From: Timema cristinae
Taxonomy: Eukaryota; Arthropoda; Insecta; Phasmatodea; Timematidae
Direction: 5' to 3'
NCBI GenBank assembly: GCA_039000515.1
Contig: JBCFYV010011135.1
Coordinates: 9,426,642-9,490,641 of the forward strand
Length of the DNA stretch: 64,000 nucleotides
The notes under the pieces are model-generated. The model was given only the letters and a program-made list of their open reading frames with translations, did not search any database and had not been told where the DNA came from. Below are positions 24,801 through 39,800 of this stretch, one piece after another. The first letter of the stretch is position 1; every line of letters starts with the position of its first letter. The position numbers were made by a program, and so were the translations under genes.

Positions 24801-27800
24801 CTTTGACCTCCTAGAACAGTGGTCCTCAAATTGTGGTATGCGGCGATGTTCCAGGTGATACAAAGATCAAAACATGGGGGGGCAGGGGGGGGGGGGGATA
24901 TTATGTTAAAGAGTTGACGGGATACATGGTATTACTTGTGAATAAGAAACACACGAGTGTGCATAGCTTCAAAAACTTGACTTCACTTCAAGTATTTTCA
25001 GCTTCGACTTCAATTGAAAAGTAAAATTATAGATGACAATTATGAAGCTTAACTACTAAAATATTTTAAGGTTAAATTACACATTTATGTTTAATTTGTT
25101 TCATGTTGTGCTACTATGAACATCACAATTTAATGGTGTTTTTTTTGTTTGTTTTTTGCACCGCGTCTTACTACCCGTTTGGGTTGTATGCTTCGCAAAT
25201 TAATGTTCACACGAGAAAAAATAAAACAATAGTTAAATTACATATTGTGATAGTTACAAATAACCTCATAAAGTGAAAAGAGGTTTTCCTTATAAAGATA
25301 TGTATATGATTTGTGTGAGTTTAGTGTTACCCGTCCAAAGAATATAAGATGCTCCATGACGGTAAGATCAGCAAACAACAAGTTGTGCTGTGGACACATA
25401 CTCAGGCTCTGGCGCACTGTCTCCAGGTCATGCATGATATTGAAACCGTTGATGATCACAGATCCACTGGTTGGCGGTATCATCCCTACCGGAGTAATAA
25501 ACACAACCACTTGAATGTCAGCCGCTACTTACTTACACACCATGGATGAGAACAGACTTTGGTGTTAACTTTGATTGGTTGTGACCCGCCTCAGTGGCGT
25601 AGTTTGCTATTCGCTAATGAGCTGGTTTTGTGTTGAGCTAGACTGCCGAGGACGGGGAGATGGAGGTTTGAATCTCGGCCAGGTAAACTGGCACGGGGGT
25701 TTCCCTAAATGGTTTTCTACTCTCACACCACACAAATGTGGGTTCACTTCAACTAAATTCAACCTTTCCAACTTTTAACCCATTAGCGCAATTAGTACTT
25801 AAGTAGTAGTAATTTGTCATAATCTCAAGATCTATTTCACGATCACAATACTTTCTCTTAAAATTATAAATTAAAAATTATGTATATAGTTGTGTTGGTT
25901 GTTTTGTTTTTTTTTCCGTGAGAATACAGCACCATCATTCATTTTACAACATACTCCTCTGAAAAGTAAAGGTACCAACTAGATAAAAGTATGTAGCCCA
26001 GATACCTAACAAGTGAAGGGGTTAAAGGGGTTCCCCCTAACCTCCCTCAACCCCCTTATCCTCCCCAAAAAAATTGTTAGGTACAGTTCTAATATAGCCC
26101 TCATGAGTTAAGAATTATATAAGATCCTGAGAAGATATAAGCTGAATATTTTTTCCAATATCTGAATCAAAATTCAGATATATTTTAAGTATTTTCAGTT
26201 TTTCCAATACTAGGAGACATCCTGAATACAAGTTATGTTCTTTCAAATTATTTTACTACATATGTTTTAAGCTTTTACAAAAAACTATTTGCAATGATCG
26301 GCAACTGAGAGTATTGCACACTCAAACAATCACTCACTTCTTGTGTGTGTGTGAGGGGGTCAAAGTGATAGTAAAGGGGAGGGAACAGTTCACTAGTATA
26401 TTCATGTCAAGTGACAACTCATAAGCCGCCCCTCGCCCACAAAGCACCAGTTTTCTTTCACATTAGTATTCATTTAAACATATTAAATAAATGTTAGTAT
26501 TGATAATATTAAAGGTATTGTTAATATGTATTTAAATCCACGTACCTGTCAATATTGACATTGTAGTAGTTTTCCCGGCTCCATTATGTCCCAGAAGAGC
26601 GGTTATCTGGCCTTGGTAAATGTCGAATGTAACGTTTTCAACTGCTACATTATCAATCTTTCCTCTTGGTGAATAATACACTTTATGTATGTCTTTCAGC
26701 TTGATACCAACACACATGTCAGCATTGGGGCGTTCAAAGTTGTTTACCTCCTTACTATCAGCGCTTGTTTGGATGATCTCTGGTTTGGATGGGCCACGTT
26801 TCCAATACGATACCTAGATAAAGATAAAAATGGAGGGAAAAGTTAAACCAACACACCAGACGTATATCTAAAATTTAGTATGGACAGATATGGGGGCCTC
26901 GATCACTAGGATGATGTTTATTGTGAATCATCAGTTTACCCTTGCTTCATACGGACAAAGAAAGTACAGCTAAATGCTGACCACCCAAATCCCTGTAGCC
27001 AAGACATAAGCCCCCTTTGTTTGCAGAGTCAACCCGCGCTGTCATTATATCTTTACATTAGGGCTCTGCGAGTACCCGGGTTTCAAGCTTCAAGCCGAGC
27101 TCGTCGCTTAAGCTCGAGATAGAGATCGACAGTTTTGTAGGCTCGTCATTTTTGAGCTTCCACTTCATATACTTAATAATCAATTCTTAAAATGCAATAG
27201 TAAGCATAGTCTATTTAATTGAGATAATATCAGCATTCCCACTTATAAATCATTCGGTTTCTTAACAAATTGTTAAAAATTAATTTCAATTTTCACATTA
27301 ATAACATAATAGAGCTTTAAAACCACTTTCAACCAGAAAAATTATTCAATATTGTTGTCCATTCTGAATTATGCTTGATTGAAGTTGTTTACTTAAATTA
27401 AATTAAAAATAGTTAAGAGGATTACTAAATAATTGAATGATTCTTTTTACTATATTTACCTGGTCTCTATCTAAAATAATAATTTATGTTATATTTAATG
27501 TTTTAAAAACTTAATATATTTAAAACTCGTATTGATTAATACGTTTAGGTACTAAACTATCTCTAGTTTAGTAACTATTTAGTTATAGAATAATGTTGGT
27601 TAACCTGTTGATCTTATTTTTCGCATATATATTTTACCAAACTTATTTATATTAAAAAAGCATTTACTATTCCATATTGGTTGCTAGAAATATTATTTTA
27701 GGCATATTATTTTTAATTTCAAAGTATCAGCATCAACTTTTATAAGCATTAAAAATTGAATTGAAGTAAATTTCTCAATAAAATAATGTTTAACAAGAGC

Positions 27801-30800
27801 CCGTACAATGCACATGTGTAACTGCGCATAGAGGAATGGAAATGGAACAGAAGACGTGATCATACACGATTACACTAAGGAATAATAAACAAAATAAGAA
27901 ACATTTCAAATTTCTAATTGTTTATGATGTTTTCTTTATAGGGTAAATTAAGTTATTGAAGCATATTTTGGGTAAACATTAGCTTATTAAAATATCAATT
28001 TTATTAACTTTTTATCAAGACAGTGTAGAAACACTCTACAATAATGTAAAGTGATAATTAGGTTAGGCCTAGATCTAAACAAACACACTTCTCTATTTTC
28101 TTTCTTCGCTTTTAGACTTCCCACTTCGAAAAAACCCAAGCTCGCAGACTCATACTTTACATTTTTATACAATTTATAGTCGCATTTATTCATTTTTGAA
28201 GTTGTATCTGTTTTAAAAGCCTTCTAGATTTATTTTATTGGTGATTAAAAGCCAATAAAATTATAATTAAAGGATGAACTTAACAACCAGGTCCCAGACC
28301 AGTAATTTGACACTTAACAGACCGAATGTGTTTACATTATAATGAATATATTATATTATATTTGGAAGAAGGTATAGGAAAGGTGGATAGAAACATATAA
28401 AAGGAACAAACACAATATGGCCTTTACAATGAAAAGAAGAACAAGTTTACACTTTACACTGCTGCCATGGACAAAGAGGTATTGGCTGCCTCTTAAAGAA
28501 AATTGATTGTTACCGCCCAATCCCCCGACCTAGGTTTCATTCCATCGGAACTTATCAGGGAGGAGTGTGAAATGCACAACACAACTTCCTATAAGAGAAA
28601 ACCAAAAAACAAAAGGGGAGAAAAAGGAAAATTGCAAAGAATGATAGGACACATAGATAGGAACATGTAAAAGGTATAGCATAAAGGACAAACATATAAT
28701 GAATGTATTATAAGAAAGAATGTTAACATGTAGTTACTAGTTGTAATTTATATTATTCTATTATACCTATTTCCTCTTATGTTCATAATTATTCAAAGAT
28801 TTAAATTCAGATTCTTGATTCGGAATTCAAAGATAAATTGCAGATTCAGATTCATAAAATGGTAGATTCAAACCAACCCTAGTATAAAAGTTTAGGGGCA
28901 GAATTACTCAAGTATTTAAATTCCCTGACTTTTTCTTAGTATTGATTAAATTCTCATATATTTGCCTGTTTTCTCTCAATTAAAAAAAAAAATCACGATT
29001 TTGTCAGGTTTTCCCTGTCTGTAGCCACCTTGAATCAAGACAATGAGCTTTCCATAATACAATTCCAGCCTCCAACAAAAATCACTAGTACTTAACAGAA
29101 AAGCACTTGGGTCTGTCTATGATTTAAACACAAGAGAACATTGATAATATGTACTTGAATGATGCAATAAACTGGAGGGAAGTTTGGTGAATGTGTATAA
29201 ATAAATGTTTCCCCATAAAACAAGAGAACATGTTTCGATGTGAAGCACAACTAAATAGTCAAAGGCAGCTGAGTTATTTTATTGCTTACGACCTTAATTG
29301 ATCGATCATATGTAGATGACGAGATTTTCATACGTCCCTTTACAGACTGTACTTTAAAATATGAGTGAAGAATGATTCTGGGCACGCGGTAATTCCTGTA
29401 GAGCTCAGTGGTAGGAGCATTGGCGTACTAAGCCAAAGGTTTTGGGTTCGATTCTCGTGTTCTGGTGTCATTTTTCAATTTAAAGGACATGATTTGGATG
29501 TGGCTATAGCCATAAATTACATAAAAGTCATATTATGTTTGTCCCCTTTTATATGTTTCTATCCACCTTTCCTATACCTTCTTCCAACTATAGTACATAA
29601 AATACAACTACAATAGCTTGGCTATTTAATTCATCTTTAAATACATTTCAATATGCTTTGACTTCCTGCCTTTTGCCTAACAAGCATACATTGATCATCT
29701 AAAAATGGAATGGACTCAAATGTTTTTACTTCAAGCTGTTTTGTGTGACCAGTGTGCACCTAGCCTTAGTCCTAAGCACCTTACTTCATGCTTGGGTTGA
29801 TCGCAAGACACAATTTCAGAACATAGAATGAGGAAGGTGAATTTTAAAGTAATGGAATGGCATTTGCCTGTAGTGAGTTTGGTAAAACCACCCCTGTGCA
29901 CCTGATTGATGCGGTGAGTTTGCATCAATCTCTGTATTCAAACATGGGGACTTTTCAAGACACTCCAAATAACATTTGTCCATGAGTCACATGACATCCA
30001 TTTAAAAGTAACTATTACCATAAAGCAGAAATACCAAGGCTTGGCTAATCCGTACTTCCCAGGTAAGACGGCGTCCACATACCACATCACGATACCATAT
30101 ATAAACACATCAAGCACCATCACAGCAAGAATATCAGACATTCTAATTGGATTGTCATTGTCACTGTTCTTTGCTGCCTCATTGATACTGCCCCACGACA
30201 GACCAACACCTGTAAGGGAAACATTACACAGGGTCGCCAATATTTTACTAACACTTTCACAACACCATGCTCTACCGGCGGTACATTGTGAATTCCTTGT
30301 ACTGCCACCGGTGGCCCCATATGCTATACTGTTTCTATAGCCACTCAAACCATTACGTTTAAACTTGGGTTTTTGTATAGCTGTAGGAATGTCACATGGC
30401 AGTACCACCAGTGGTGTATCAGACAGTAAGTTTGCAAGTTACAAGTAGCTATTATTAGACAATTATTGTTTTTATTGAGTCAAACAAAGAATTAATTTTT
30501 CTAATCAACTTTTATTTATCTGAAACAATATACTTAGTAAGTCACTATGTTATTTTTCAAAGCATTCTTCCAAGATCACCGATTGTAAACAAGCGCTGCA
30601 AAAGAAAAACACTCTCTAGTGCCATCGTGTACCACCAGTGCCACACAACCAAAATTATTATGAATTAATAATTTGATTTACATATTAAGCTGCTAAATTT
30701 AATACATGTCCGCAGTAATTAAATACATTTTTAAATAATAACAATACACGTTTTAAGTTATTCAAGATATATTACACCCAGCATCGATGGTCAAATGGTC

Positions 30801-33800
30801 TAACCCCTCACTCTCCAGTTGGATTGAATTGTCGGATACAAAGAGATTGAAGTTTGAATCCCTTTCAGGTGTACTGGGAGTTGTTGTTTTTTCCTAAATA
30901 GTTTCAGACTCTCCATCTAAACAAATTTGGTCACATTTCCCTTAAAATTATAACTTATTCATTTCTACTCCATTCGAATGGTTCAAAGATGTGAATACTA
31001 TTGTGTGAGTAAAAGCAAAGGAAATTTTACCAAAAACTTCCAACATTTTGAAGCTTTGTTTACCCCTAAACAATGGATAAGATAACATTTTATTCTATTC
31101 TTAGTGACACTTCACAACCAAGAATTAGACATAACTAGACTTACCTTTGGCCTCGTACGTCTGAATGACCTGAAAGCCCCAGTGGAGGGCCATGTTCGGG
31201 TGAAGGGAGGTGATCAACTTTGTAGAGAGAGACTCGGTGTCATAGAACTGCTTCATTGGTAGAACGTATGACAATATCCAACAAATGATACCACAGCTCA
31301 TTGCGATGTTGGCTGAAATTACATTTTATTAGTTCGGTAAATATTGAAAGGGGTAAAGAAGGGCAATGTCTACACACACTTAACTGAAAAATCAAAAACG
31401 TAAAGTTCTAAGCACATTGCAGTAATTTTTGGTGCACATCATGGTCCTTTTTCAACAAAAGAGGGTAAAATTCAGTAAAGTTCCATAACCTCAATATAAG
31501 ATTGTTGCAATTAAAGTGGATGTGAAACAGACGCTAAGATATTTAAACCAACAATATTAAAGTTTAATTTAGAAAAGGAGTCTATTAATTAATAACTTAA
31601 GATCATTCAACAATTAAAATGTTATTGCACAATTTTTACAAGTGTATAGATAATTATGAGTTATAAATATGTTTAATATTGTGGTAGTCTATTGGATAAA
31701 AAATTTTAAGGTAATAAAAAGGAAAAAATAAACTAAGTGTATATTTAATGAAGAAAATTAAATTTGTTAATTTACTCTTATTAGTTTATTTTTCCTTTTT
31801 CTTTATTTTTATAAGCTATAAATGGTGATTCAATAATTTCAAATCACTACAGTTTGTTATAAATATTTGGAAGAAGGTATAGGAAAGGTGGATAGAAACA
31901 TAAAAAAAAGTTTTTACAATGAAAAGAACACAGTTCACACTTGACACTGCTGCCAATGGACAAAGAGGAAATGGCTGCCTCTTTAAGAAAATTGATCGTT
32001 ACCACCTAATCCTCCGAGCTAGGTTTAATTCTATCGGAACTTATCAGGGAGGAGTGTGAAACGCGCAACACATCTTCCTAAAAGAGGAAACCAAAAAAAC
32101 ACAAAAGGGAGTTTGGTAAATAATGATAGGACAGATAGATAGGAACAAGAAAGGAATAACATAAAGGATAAACACAAGAACTGGACATTAGATGCGAATA
32201 TATAATATATCTTTCTAAGGAAAATCTCGTTTCACTTTGTGAGGTATTTTGTTGAACATATTTATTTTCCTTGTAATTCTTTCCTTTTCAATCTTCATTA
32301 CATGTCCATACCATCTCACTCTTGCTTACTCTACTATCTCAATAAACGGTACCCAACTCTTGCCCAAATATATTCATTTATAATCTAGTTACATTTCTGT
32401 AACAAAGTTGGTTAAATTATTACAAAAGTAGTACTTACGGTTTGAAAAGAAGGTACTAAAGGCCATGCAAAAGACCACGGACGAGATGCAGTACATCATG
32501 AGGAAGACCCAGAGTAAAGTGACATCCATCTGAAAGATCATGTGTGTTTGGTTCATGAAGGGCACCGTCAGCACCAAGACGATGCTCGTCACAGAAATCG
32601 AGTTGACAAAAATAGCGTTGATGAACCAGCCAAACCACAACATCCAATTCTTCAGACCCATCATTTTCATTAGTTCCTGAAAAGATTACCTTTGGTTATT
32701 CTAAAATATTAGTTTTTTCCCCGCTACATCTTGATTTTCGTTCAAGTTCTATGCTTACATTAACTATGCTAATGGAATAAAGATGAGGTCACAGTAATAT
32801 TTTAGGAAATGTACCCCCATATTTGCGTGGAGATAAAGTGAGTAATCATTTAAGAAAAACCACCCTTAGTATACCCAACCAGGATTTAAACCACGATCTC
32901 CCAGACATTGCCAATCCAGTCTAACATGAGAGTAACAAAACATGTGACTCCTGATGAAGGTATCTTCAAGTCTCACAAATGCATTGGACATTGCAAATAT
33001 ATACACACTACAGAGAATTATGTATGAAGAAAGCATCCGTTTGTACAATTAAATGTACATGATTTGGAGATTAAAATCATATTTAGTATTCACTTTCACA
33101 TACAAATGTCACTAGACAATGACAGAATAAAGCCAATCCAAGTCGCCGGTGGCTCTGGTATCAATGATAGCTCAATAGGTAGCCAATAATTTCCACACAT
33201 CCATCACAAACTCTGAATTAAACTATGAGTGAAGAATAGACCTGAGAGTGTATAACCCAAGTAAAGAATTACCCTGAGAGTGTATAACCCAATTAAAGAG
33301 TTACCCTGAGAGCGTATAACCTGAGTAAGGAATTATCCTGAGAGAGTATAACCCAAGTAAAGAATTACCCTGAGAGTGTATAACCCAATTAAAGAATTAC
33401 CCTGAGAGCGTATAATCCGAGTAAGTAATTACCCTGAGAGCGTATAACCCAAGTAAATAATTACCCTGAGAGCGTATAACCCGAGTAGAGAATTACCCTG
33501 AGAGTGTATAACCTGAGTAAAGTATTACCCTGAGAGCGTATAACCCGAGTAGAGAATTACCCTGAGAGTGTATAACCTGAGTAAAGTATTACCCTGAGAG
33601 CATATAACCCGAGTAAAGAATTACCCTGAGAGCGTATAACCCGAGTAAAGAATGACCCTGAGAGTGTATAACCCGAGTAAAGAATTACCCTGAGAGTGTA
33701 TAACCTGAGTAAGGAATTATCCTGAGAGAGTATAACCCAAGTAAAGAATTACCCTGAGAGTGTATAACCCAATTAAAGAATTACCCTGAGAGTGTATAAT

Positions 33801-36800
33801 CCGAGTAAAGAATTACCTTGAGAGTGTATAACCTGAGTAAAGTATTACCCTGAGAGCGTATAACCCGAGTAAAGAATTACCCTGAGAGAGTATAACCCAA
33901 TTAAAGAATTACCCTGAGAGCGTATAATCCGAGTAAGTAATTACCCTGAGAGCGTATTACCCAAGTAAATAATTACCCTGAGAGCGTATAACCCGAGTAG
34001 AGAATTACCCTAAGAGTGTATAACCTGAGTATAGTATTACCCTGAGAGCGTATAACCGAGTAAAGAATTACCCTGAGAGAGTATAACCCAAGTAAAGAAT
34101 TACCCTGAAAGTGTATAACCCGAGTAAAGAATTACCCTGAGAGCATATAACCCGAGTAGAGAATTACCCTGAGAGCGTATAACCCGAGTAAAGTATTACC
34201 CTGAGAGCGTATAACCCGAGTAAAGAATTACCCTGAGAGAGTATAACCCAAGTAAAAGAATACCTGAGAGAGTATAACCCGAGTAAAGAATTACCCTGAT
34301 AGTGTATAACCGAGTAAAGAATTACCCTGATAATGTATAATCCGAGTAAATAATTACCCTGAGAGCGTATAACCCGAGTAGAGAATTACCCTGAGAGTGT
34401 ATAAACCCGAGTAAAGTATTACCCTGAGAGCGTATAACCCGAGTAAAGAATTACCCTGAGAGAGTATAACCCAAGTAAAGAATTACCCTGAAAGCGTATA
34501 ACCCGAGTAAAGAATTACACTGAGAGCGTATAACCCGAGTAAAGAATGACCCTGAGAGTGTATAACCCGAGTAAAGAATTACCCTGAGAGTGTATAACCC
34601 GAGTAAAGAATGACCCTGAGAGTGTATAACCCAAGTAAAGAATTACCCTGAGAGTGTATAACCCGAGTAAAGAATTACCCTGAGAGAGTATAACCGAGTA
34701 AAAAATTACCCTGAAAGAGTATAACCGAGTAAAGAATTACCCTGAGAGTGTATAACCCGAGTAAAGAATTACCCTGAGAGCGTATAACCCGAGTAAAGAA
34801 ATACCCTGAGAGAGTATAACCCGAGTAAAGAATTACCCTGAGAGCGTATAACCCGAGTAAAGAATTACCCTGAGAGCGTATAACCCTGAGTAAAGAATTA
34901 CCCTGAGAGCGTATAACCCGAGTAAAGAATTACCCTGGGAGCGTATAACCCGAGTAAAGAATTACCTTGAGAGTGTATAACCTGAGTAAAGTATTACCCT
35001 GAGAGGTGTATAACCCGAGTAAAGAATTACCCTGAGAGAGTATAACCCAATTAAAGAATTACCCTGAGAGCGTATAATCCGAGTAAGTAATTACCCTGAG
35101 AGCGTATAACCCAAGTAAATAATTACCCTGAGAGCGTATAACCCGAGTAGAGAATTACCCTGAGAGTGTATAACCTGAGTAAAGTATTACCTGAGAGCGT
35201 ATAACCGAGTAAAGAATTACCTGAGAGTGTATAACCTGAGTAAAGAATTACCCTGAAAGTGTATAACCCGAGTAAAGAATTACCCTGAGAGCATATAACC
35301 CGAGTAGAGAATTACCCTGAAGTGTATAACCTGAGTAAAGTATTACCCTGAGAGCGTATAACCCGAGTAAAGAATTACCCTGAGAGAGTATAACCCAAGT
35401 AAAGAATTACCCTGAGAGAGTATAACCCGAGTAAAGAATTACCCTGATAGTGTATAACCCGAGTAAAGAATTACCCTGATAATGTATAATCCGAGTAAAT
35501 AATTACCCTGAGAGCGTATAACCCGAGTAGAGAATTACCCTGAGAGTGTATAACCTGAGTAAAGTATTACCTGAGAGCGTATAACCCGAGTAAAGAATTA
35601 CCCTGAGAGAGTATAACCCAAGTAAAGAATTACCCTGAAAGCGTATAACCCGAGTAAAGAATTACCCTGAGAGCGTATAACCCGAGTAAAGAATGACCCT
35701 GAGAGTGTATAACCCGAGTAAAGAATTACCCTGAGAGTGTATAACCCGAGTAAAGAATGACCCTGAGAGTGTATAACCCGAGTAAAGAATTACCCTGAGA
35801 GTGTATAACCCGAGTAAAGAATTACCCTGAGAGAGTATAACCCGAGTAAAAAATTACCCTGAGAGTGTATAACCCGAGTAAAGAATTACCCTGAGAGCGT
35901 ATAACCCGAGTAAAGAATTACCCTGAGAGCGTATAACCCGAGTAAAGAATTACCCTGAGAGCGTATAACCCGAGTAAAGAATTACCCTGAGAGCGTATAA
36001 CCCGAGTAAAGAATGACCCTGAGAGTGTATAACCCGAATAAAGAGTTACCCTGAGAGTGTATAACCCGAGTAAAGAATTACCCTGAGAGTGTATAACCCG
36101 AGTAAAGAATTACCCTGAGAGAGTATAACCCGAGTAAAGAATTACCCTGAGAGCATATAACCTGATTAAAGAATTACCCTGAGAGAGTATAACACAAACA
36201 GATAGTAAGACGTGGCGCTATGTATTAATTACCCTGAGCAAGGGACATATCCTGGATAGCTCAGTGGTAAAGCATTAGTATGCTAAGCCTAGGGTCCCAG
36301 GTTTGATTCCTGTGAACAGGTGTAATTTTTAATAGTTAACACAAATGATATAGTTGAGTTTTTATTTGAATGTGACCCGCTTAGGTGGTAGAATGGTCTA
36401 AGGTGTCAATCTTGCAATAGACTGGACTGCCGATTATTGGAAGATTGAGGTTCGAATCTTGGTCAGGTGTTCTGAGGGTGATTTTTACTAAATGTGTTTT
36501 TACTTTCCCTCCATGCAAAGCAATTGTGTGTGCACTTTATCCAAATTAATCCTTCCTCATTTATGACACATTAACATAATTAGTACATAGTCCAGACATG
36601 TAATAAAATAAGGTGCTGAAAAAAAATTGGATATGTGTTCATTAAATTAATATTTAATTAGGGATTTGCCCTCCGATCACGAAGGATATTTATGATTTGA
36701 AGATCTAGAAAAATATCAGATTTAAGAATCTCAAACTAAATAAAAAAGTCTTTACTTCAAAATGTGTATTCTTTTAGAGCTATTGTAATGCTTGTTAGTG

Positions 36801-39800
36801 GCTTAGCCCAACACTATTGGACAAACCTAACAACAAGAGCTATGACTATTCATTTACCACTTTACTGACTGTTAATTCACATTATAATACAATATGTTTG
36901 ACATTTAGTTACTAACTCCTATTTTTATTTCACCTTATGAATTGATGTGAACATGATTAGAATCAAAGGGAAAAGAATCCTACCAATGTCGGAAAGGTAA
37001 ATTTAGGAATGGAACCCTGGAATCCTTGAACCCACAAACAAATCAAATTCTTAAGAATAATCAAGAGTTGAGTATTCAAGAAATCATCAGATTCAAGACT
37101 CACATTTTTAAAAACAATATTTTTTTCTATATTTTAAATGAAATTTATTCTCGATCTCTAATACCGCCTATTGGTTGTTTATAACCAACATAATTATAAG
37201 ATAAACTAAACAACCAGAACCCAGATCAGTAAATTAACACTTAGCTGATTGTATGAATGTTCTAATGAATGAATTATAACCAAAATGTTAACATTTAGTT
37301 ACTATTTGTATTTTCTATTAATCTACTATATTTATATTTCCTCTTATGTTTATAATTTTATCCACGATTTCAGATTCAAATTCGATATTCAAAAATGAAG
37401 ATTCAAATTAGTAAAATAATGGATTTGACCCAACTCCAGTTACATTTTTATGTTTATCAAGTTTTTTTAATTTAAATTCAGATTCAAGAAAAAAGTAGAT
37501 CTGATCCAACTTAAGTTGTGGATAAATAGCAATTAAAGTTTATAGAATAATTTGAACATTTGATAATCTAAATATTTTAACTATGTTGATTATTGTTGAA
37601 TATTTCTGTTGTTTTAAATAAACTAATTTAAAAATAATAATAGAATCTTTAAGGTTTTAATAATCAAATTGAATAACCATGCTAAAATTTCTTATTCAAT
37701 ATTGAACTAGTTCGCCAAGTCCCAGACAAACTTTGTTTTAAAACTATTAACTTTAAATCCAGGAAACACAATAGTCTTAACACATAGTTAGTTTTCAAAA
37801 TCGTACCAATATATAAAAATGAGTTGGTGTCGATTTGTTATGCTTTCATGCAAAAAAACACTAAACTGATGGTGTAGGAATTTTGCATTTACATTGCTCT
37901 GACATCCAATTAACACAAGGCTGAATCAAATTCACGTCCAACAATTTGTTCTCATTTGACCAACTTTTAAGATTCCTTAGATATAGATAATTACTATAAA
38001 ATACATCCCATGAGAAGAATAGGTAGTTCGCTAGTAATTCATAAATTTCAAACATGACTTTACAAGCCTCAACTAGACTTACACATGAGTTGTATGAAAA
38101 AAAGGGAAATGATACTGCTATTTCGATATTAGGATTTAAAATATTTAAGACTAGACTAACAATAAGTGCTTAACATCTCACCTGCGTTCAATAAATGTAG
38201 AACTCAGACTACACAAAAGAAAAGTATCACAGGTTATTCTTTATAGTTGTAAAACTTGGTATCTTACCTTTCATGATGAGTAGAAATTTAAAATGTTCGA
38301 AAACAAAATACCTGGGCAAATATTTTGTCCAAAATTGGATTAAGATAGTGGAGAGTTGGAGAGATTACATAGTGATGAGTTACATACTCTGGACTCATCA
38401 CCAAACATTGTTAGGGTAGGGAAATCTCTGAGTTATAGTGGGTAAGTCAAACAGCATGAATGAAAAAAAAAATAGAATCACGTTCAAGATGTTGTACTGG
38501 CAAACCTATAGGTAAGATACCATTGGTAAGACCTAGACACAGATGGGAGGATAAAATCAGAACAGACCTGAATGTAAGAGGGTGTAATGAGATGAACTGA
38601 ATAAAACTAGCTCAAGATAGTGATAGAGTGTAATGAGATAGTCTGGATAGAACTAGGTCGAGATAGAGATGGGTGAAATACGTTTGTAAGTGTGGCAAAT
38701 AGCTTTCACGTTCCTAATGTCATGAAATAAGTAAGTAAGACTATAAAAGTTTTTTAATTTATTAATGACCTACCAAATGGTACAAAGAGAGAGATAGACT
38801 CACCTTTATTCCACTTTCTTTCTCTTGGACAATCCTTTTAATAATATATGGACACAGGAGTACCAAACAAATTACAGTAAACGCGGACAATGCTTCTGGA
38901 GGTACGACATTATCTTTCGGAATGGTCTTAGGAGAGGGAAACTTTTGCATCTTCAACTGAAAAAAGTACATATAAATTAAGAATGACCTGGAAAATATAT
39001 TATTTTTCAGAAATCTATCGATTTTATTTTTAATTTTCCAAGAAGACTATTTATTTTAGGTATGTTTTGTTACACATGAAAAAAGGCACAGGAAATAGTG
39101 TGAAAAGCATAAAACTAAAATAGTTTGTAATCTTATCAGAATTATATCAGTCAAAGAAATTATCGGTGTGTATGACAACAGCAATCCCAATACAAACTTT
39201 TTGGATACCTTTTCCTGAGATTTAACAATAAGATAAAATTCAGTTACCATGCGGAACAATAAATTATATTCATGGTTCAAGAATCAAATAGCCAAAGCTA
39301 TTAAATTTGTTATAGTGAGAATTTACTCACATCTAGATATCATAGTTTGAAAATTTAAAAATGACACCTGGACATGTGGATCAAACCCGGGACCTTAGTA
39401 TGCCAATGCTCTACCACTGAGCTATCCAGGAATCACCCTGTGCATTCGTGTACTAAGCCAAAGGTTCCAGGTTCGATTCCCGTGTCCAGGTGTCATTTTT
39501 AAATTTTAAGAATATCATATTAATGGTGTCTTCTAAACTTGACCAATGAAATTCTCAACTTTTTCCCTGATTTCCCCTGATCGTTTCCTAAAATTCCCAA
39601 CTCAAAAGTGTGTCACACCCTTCTAACCTTTCCCACCCCACCCAATCTGTTTTTTTACTATTTTTTTTATGAATAATAATAAGTTTTAAAATCCAAACAA
39701 ACATTTGTTTTTATATGTATCAACATAGTCTCCTAAGAATTAGAAAATTAGAAAATATAAAACACATCTATAAAAAAAAGTTTGAATCACATTGTAATTG

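Noticed and set aside
30210..30408. N-terminal extension of the open frame covering exon 7
   Set aside because: A good acceptor (CTTACAG) at 30210 and the phase match to exon 6 show that the upstream part is intron.
33232..36195. CRISPR-like repeat array
   Set aside because: Units are directly adjacent with no unique spacers, and the setting is an animal intron; it is a minisatellite.
36236..36330. tRNA gene (also at 29400, 50110, 62790 and others)
   Set aside because: A- and B-box words are present but no clean cloverleaf; each is followed by a shared non-tRNA tail and occurs in many copies, so they are tRNA-derived SINEs.
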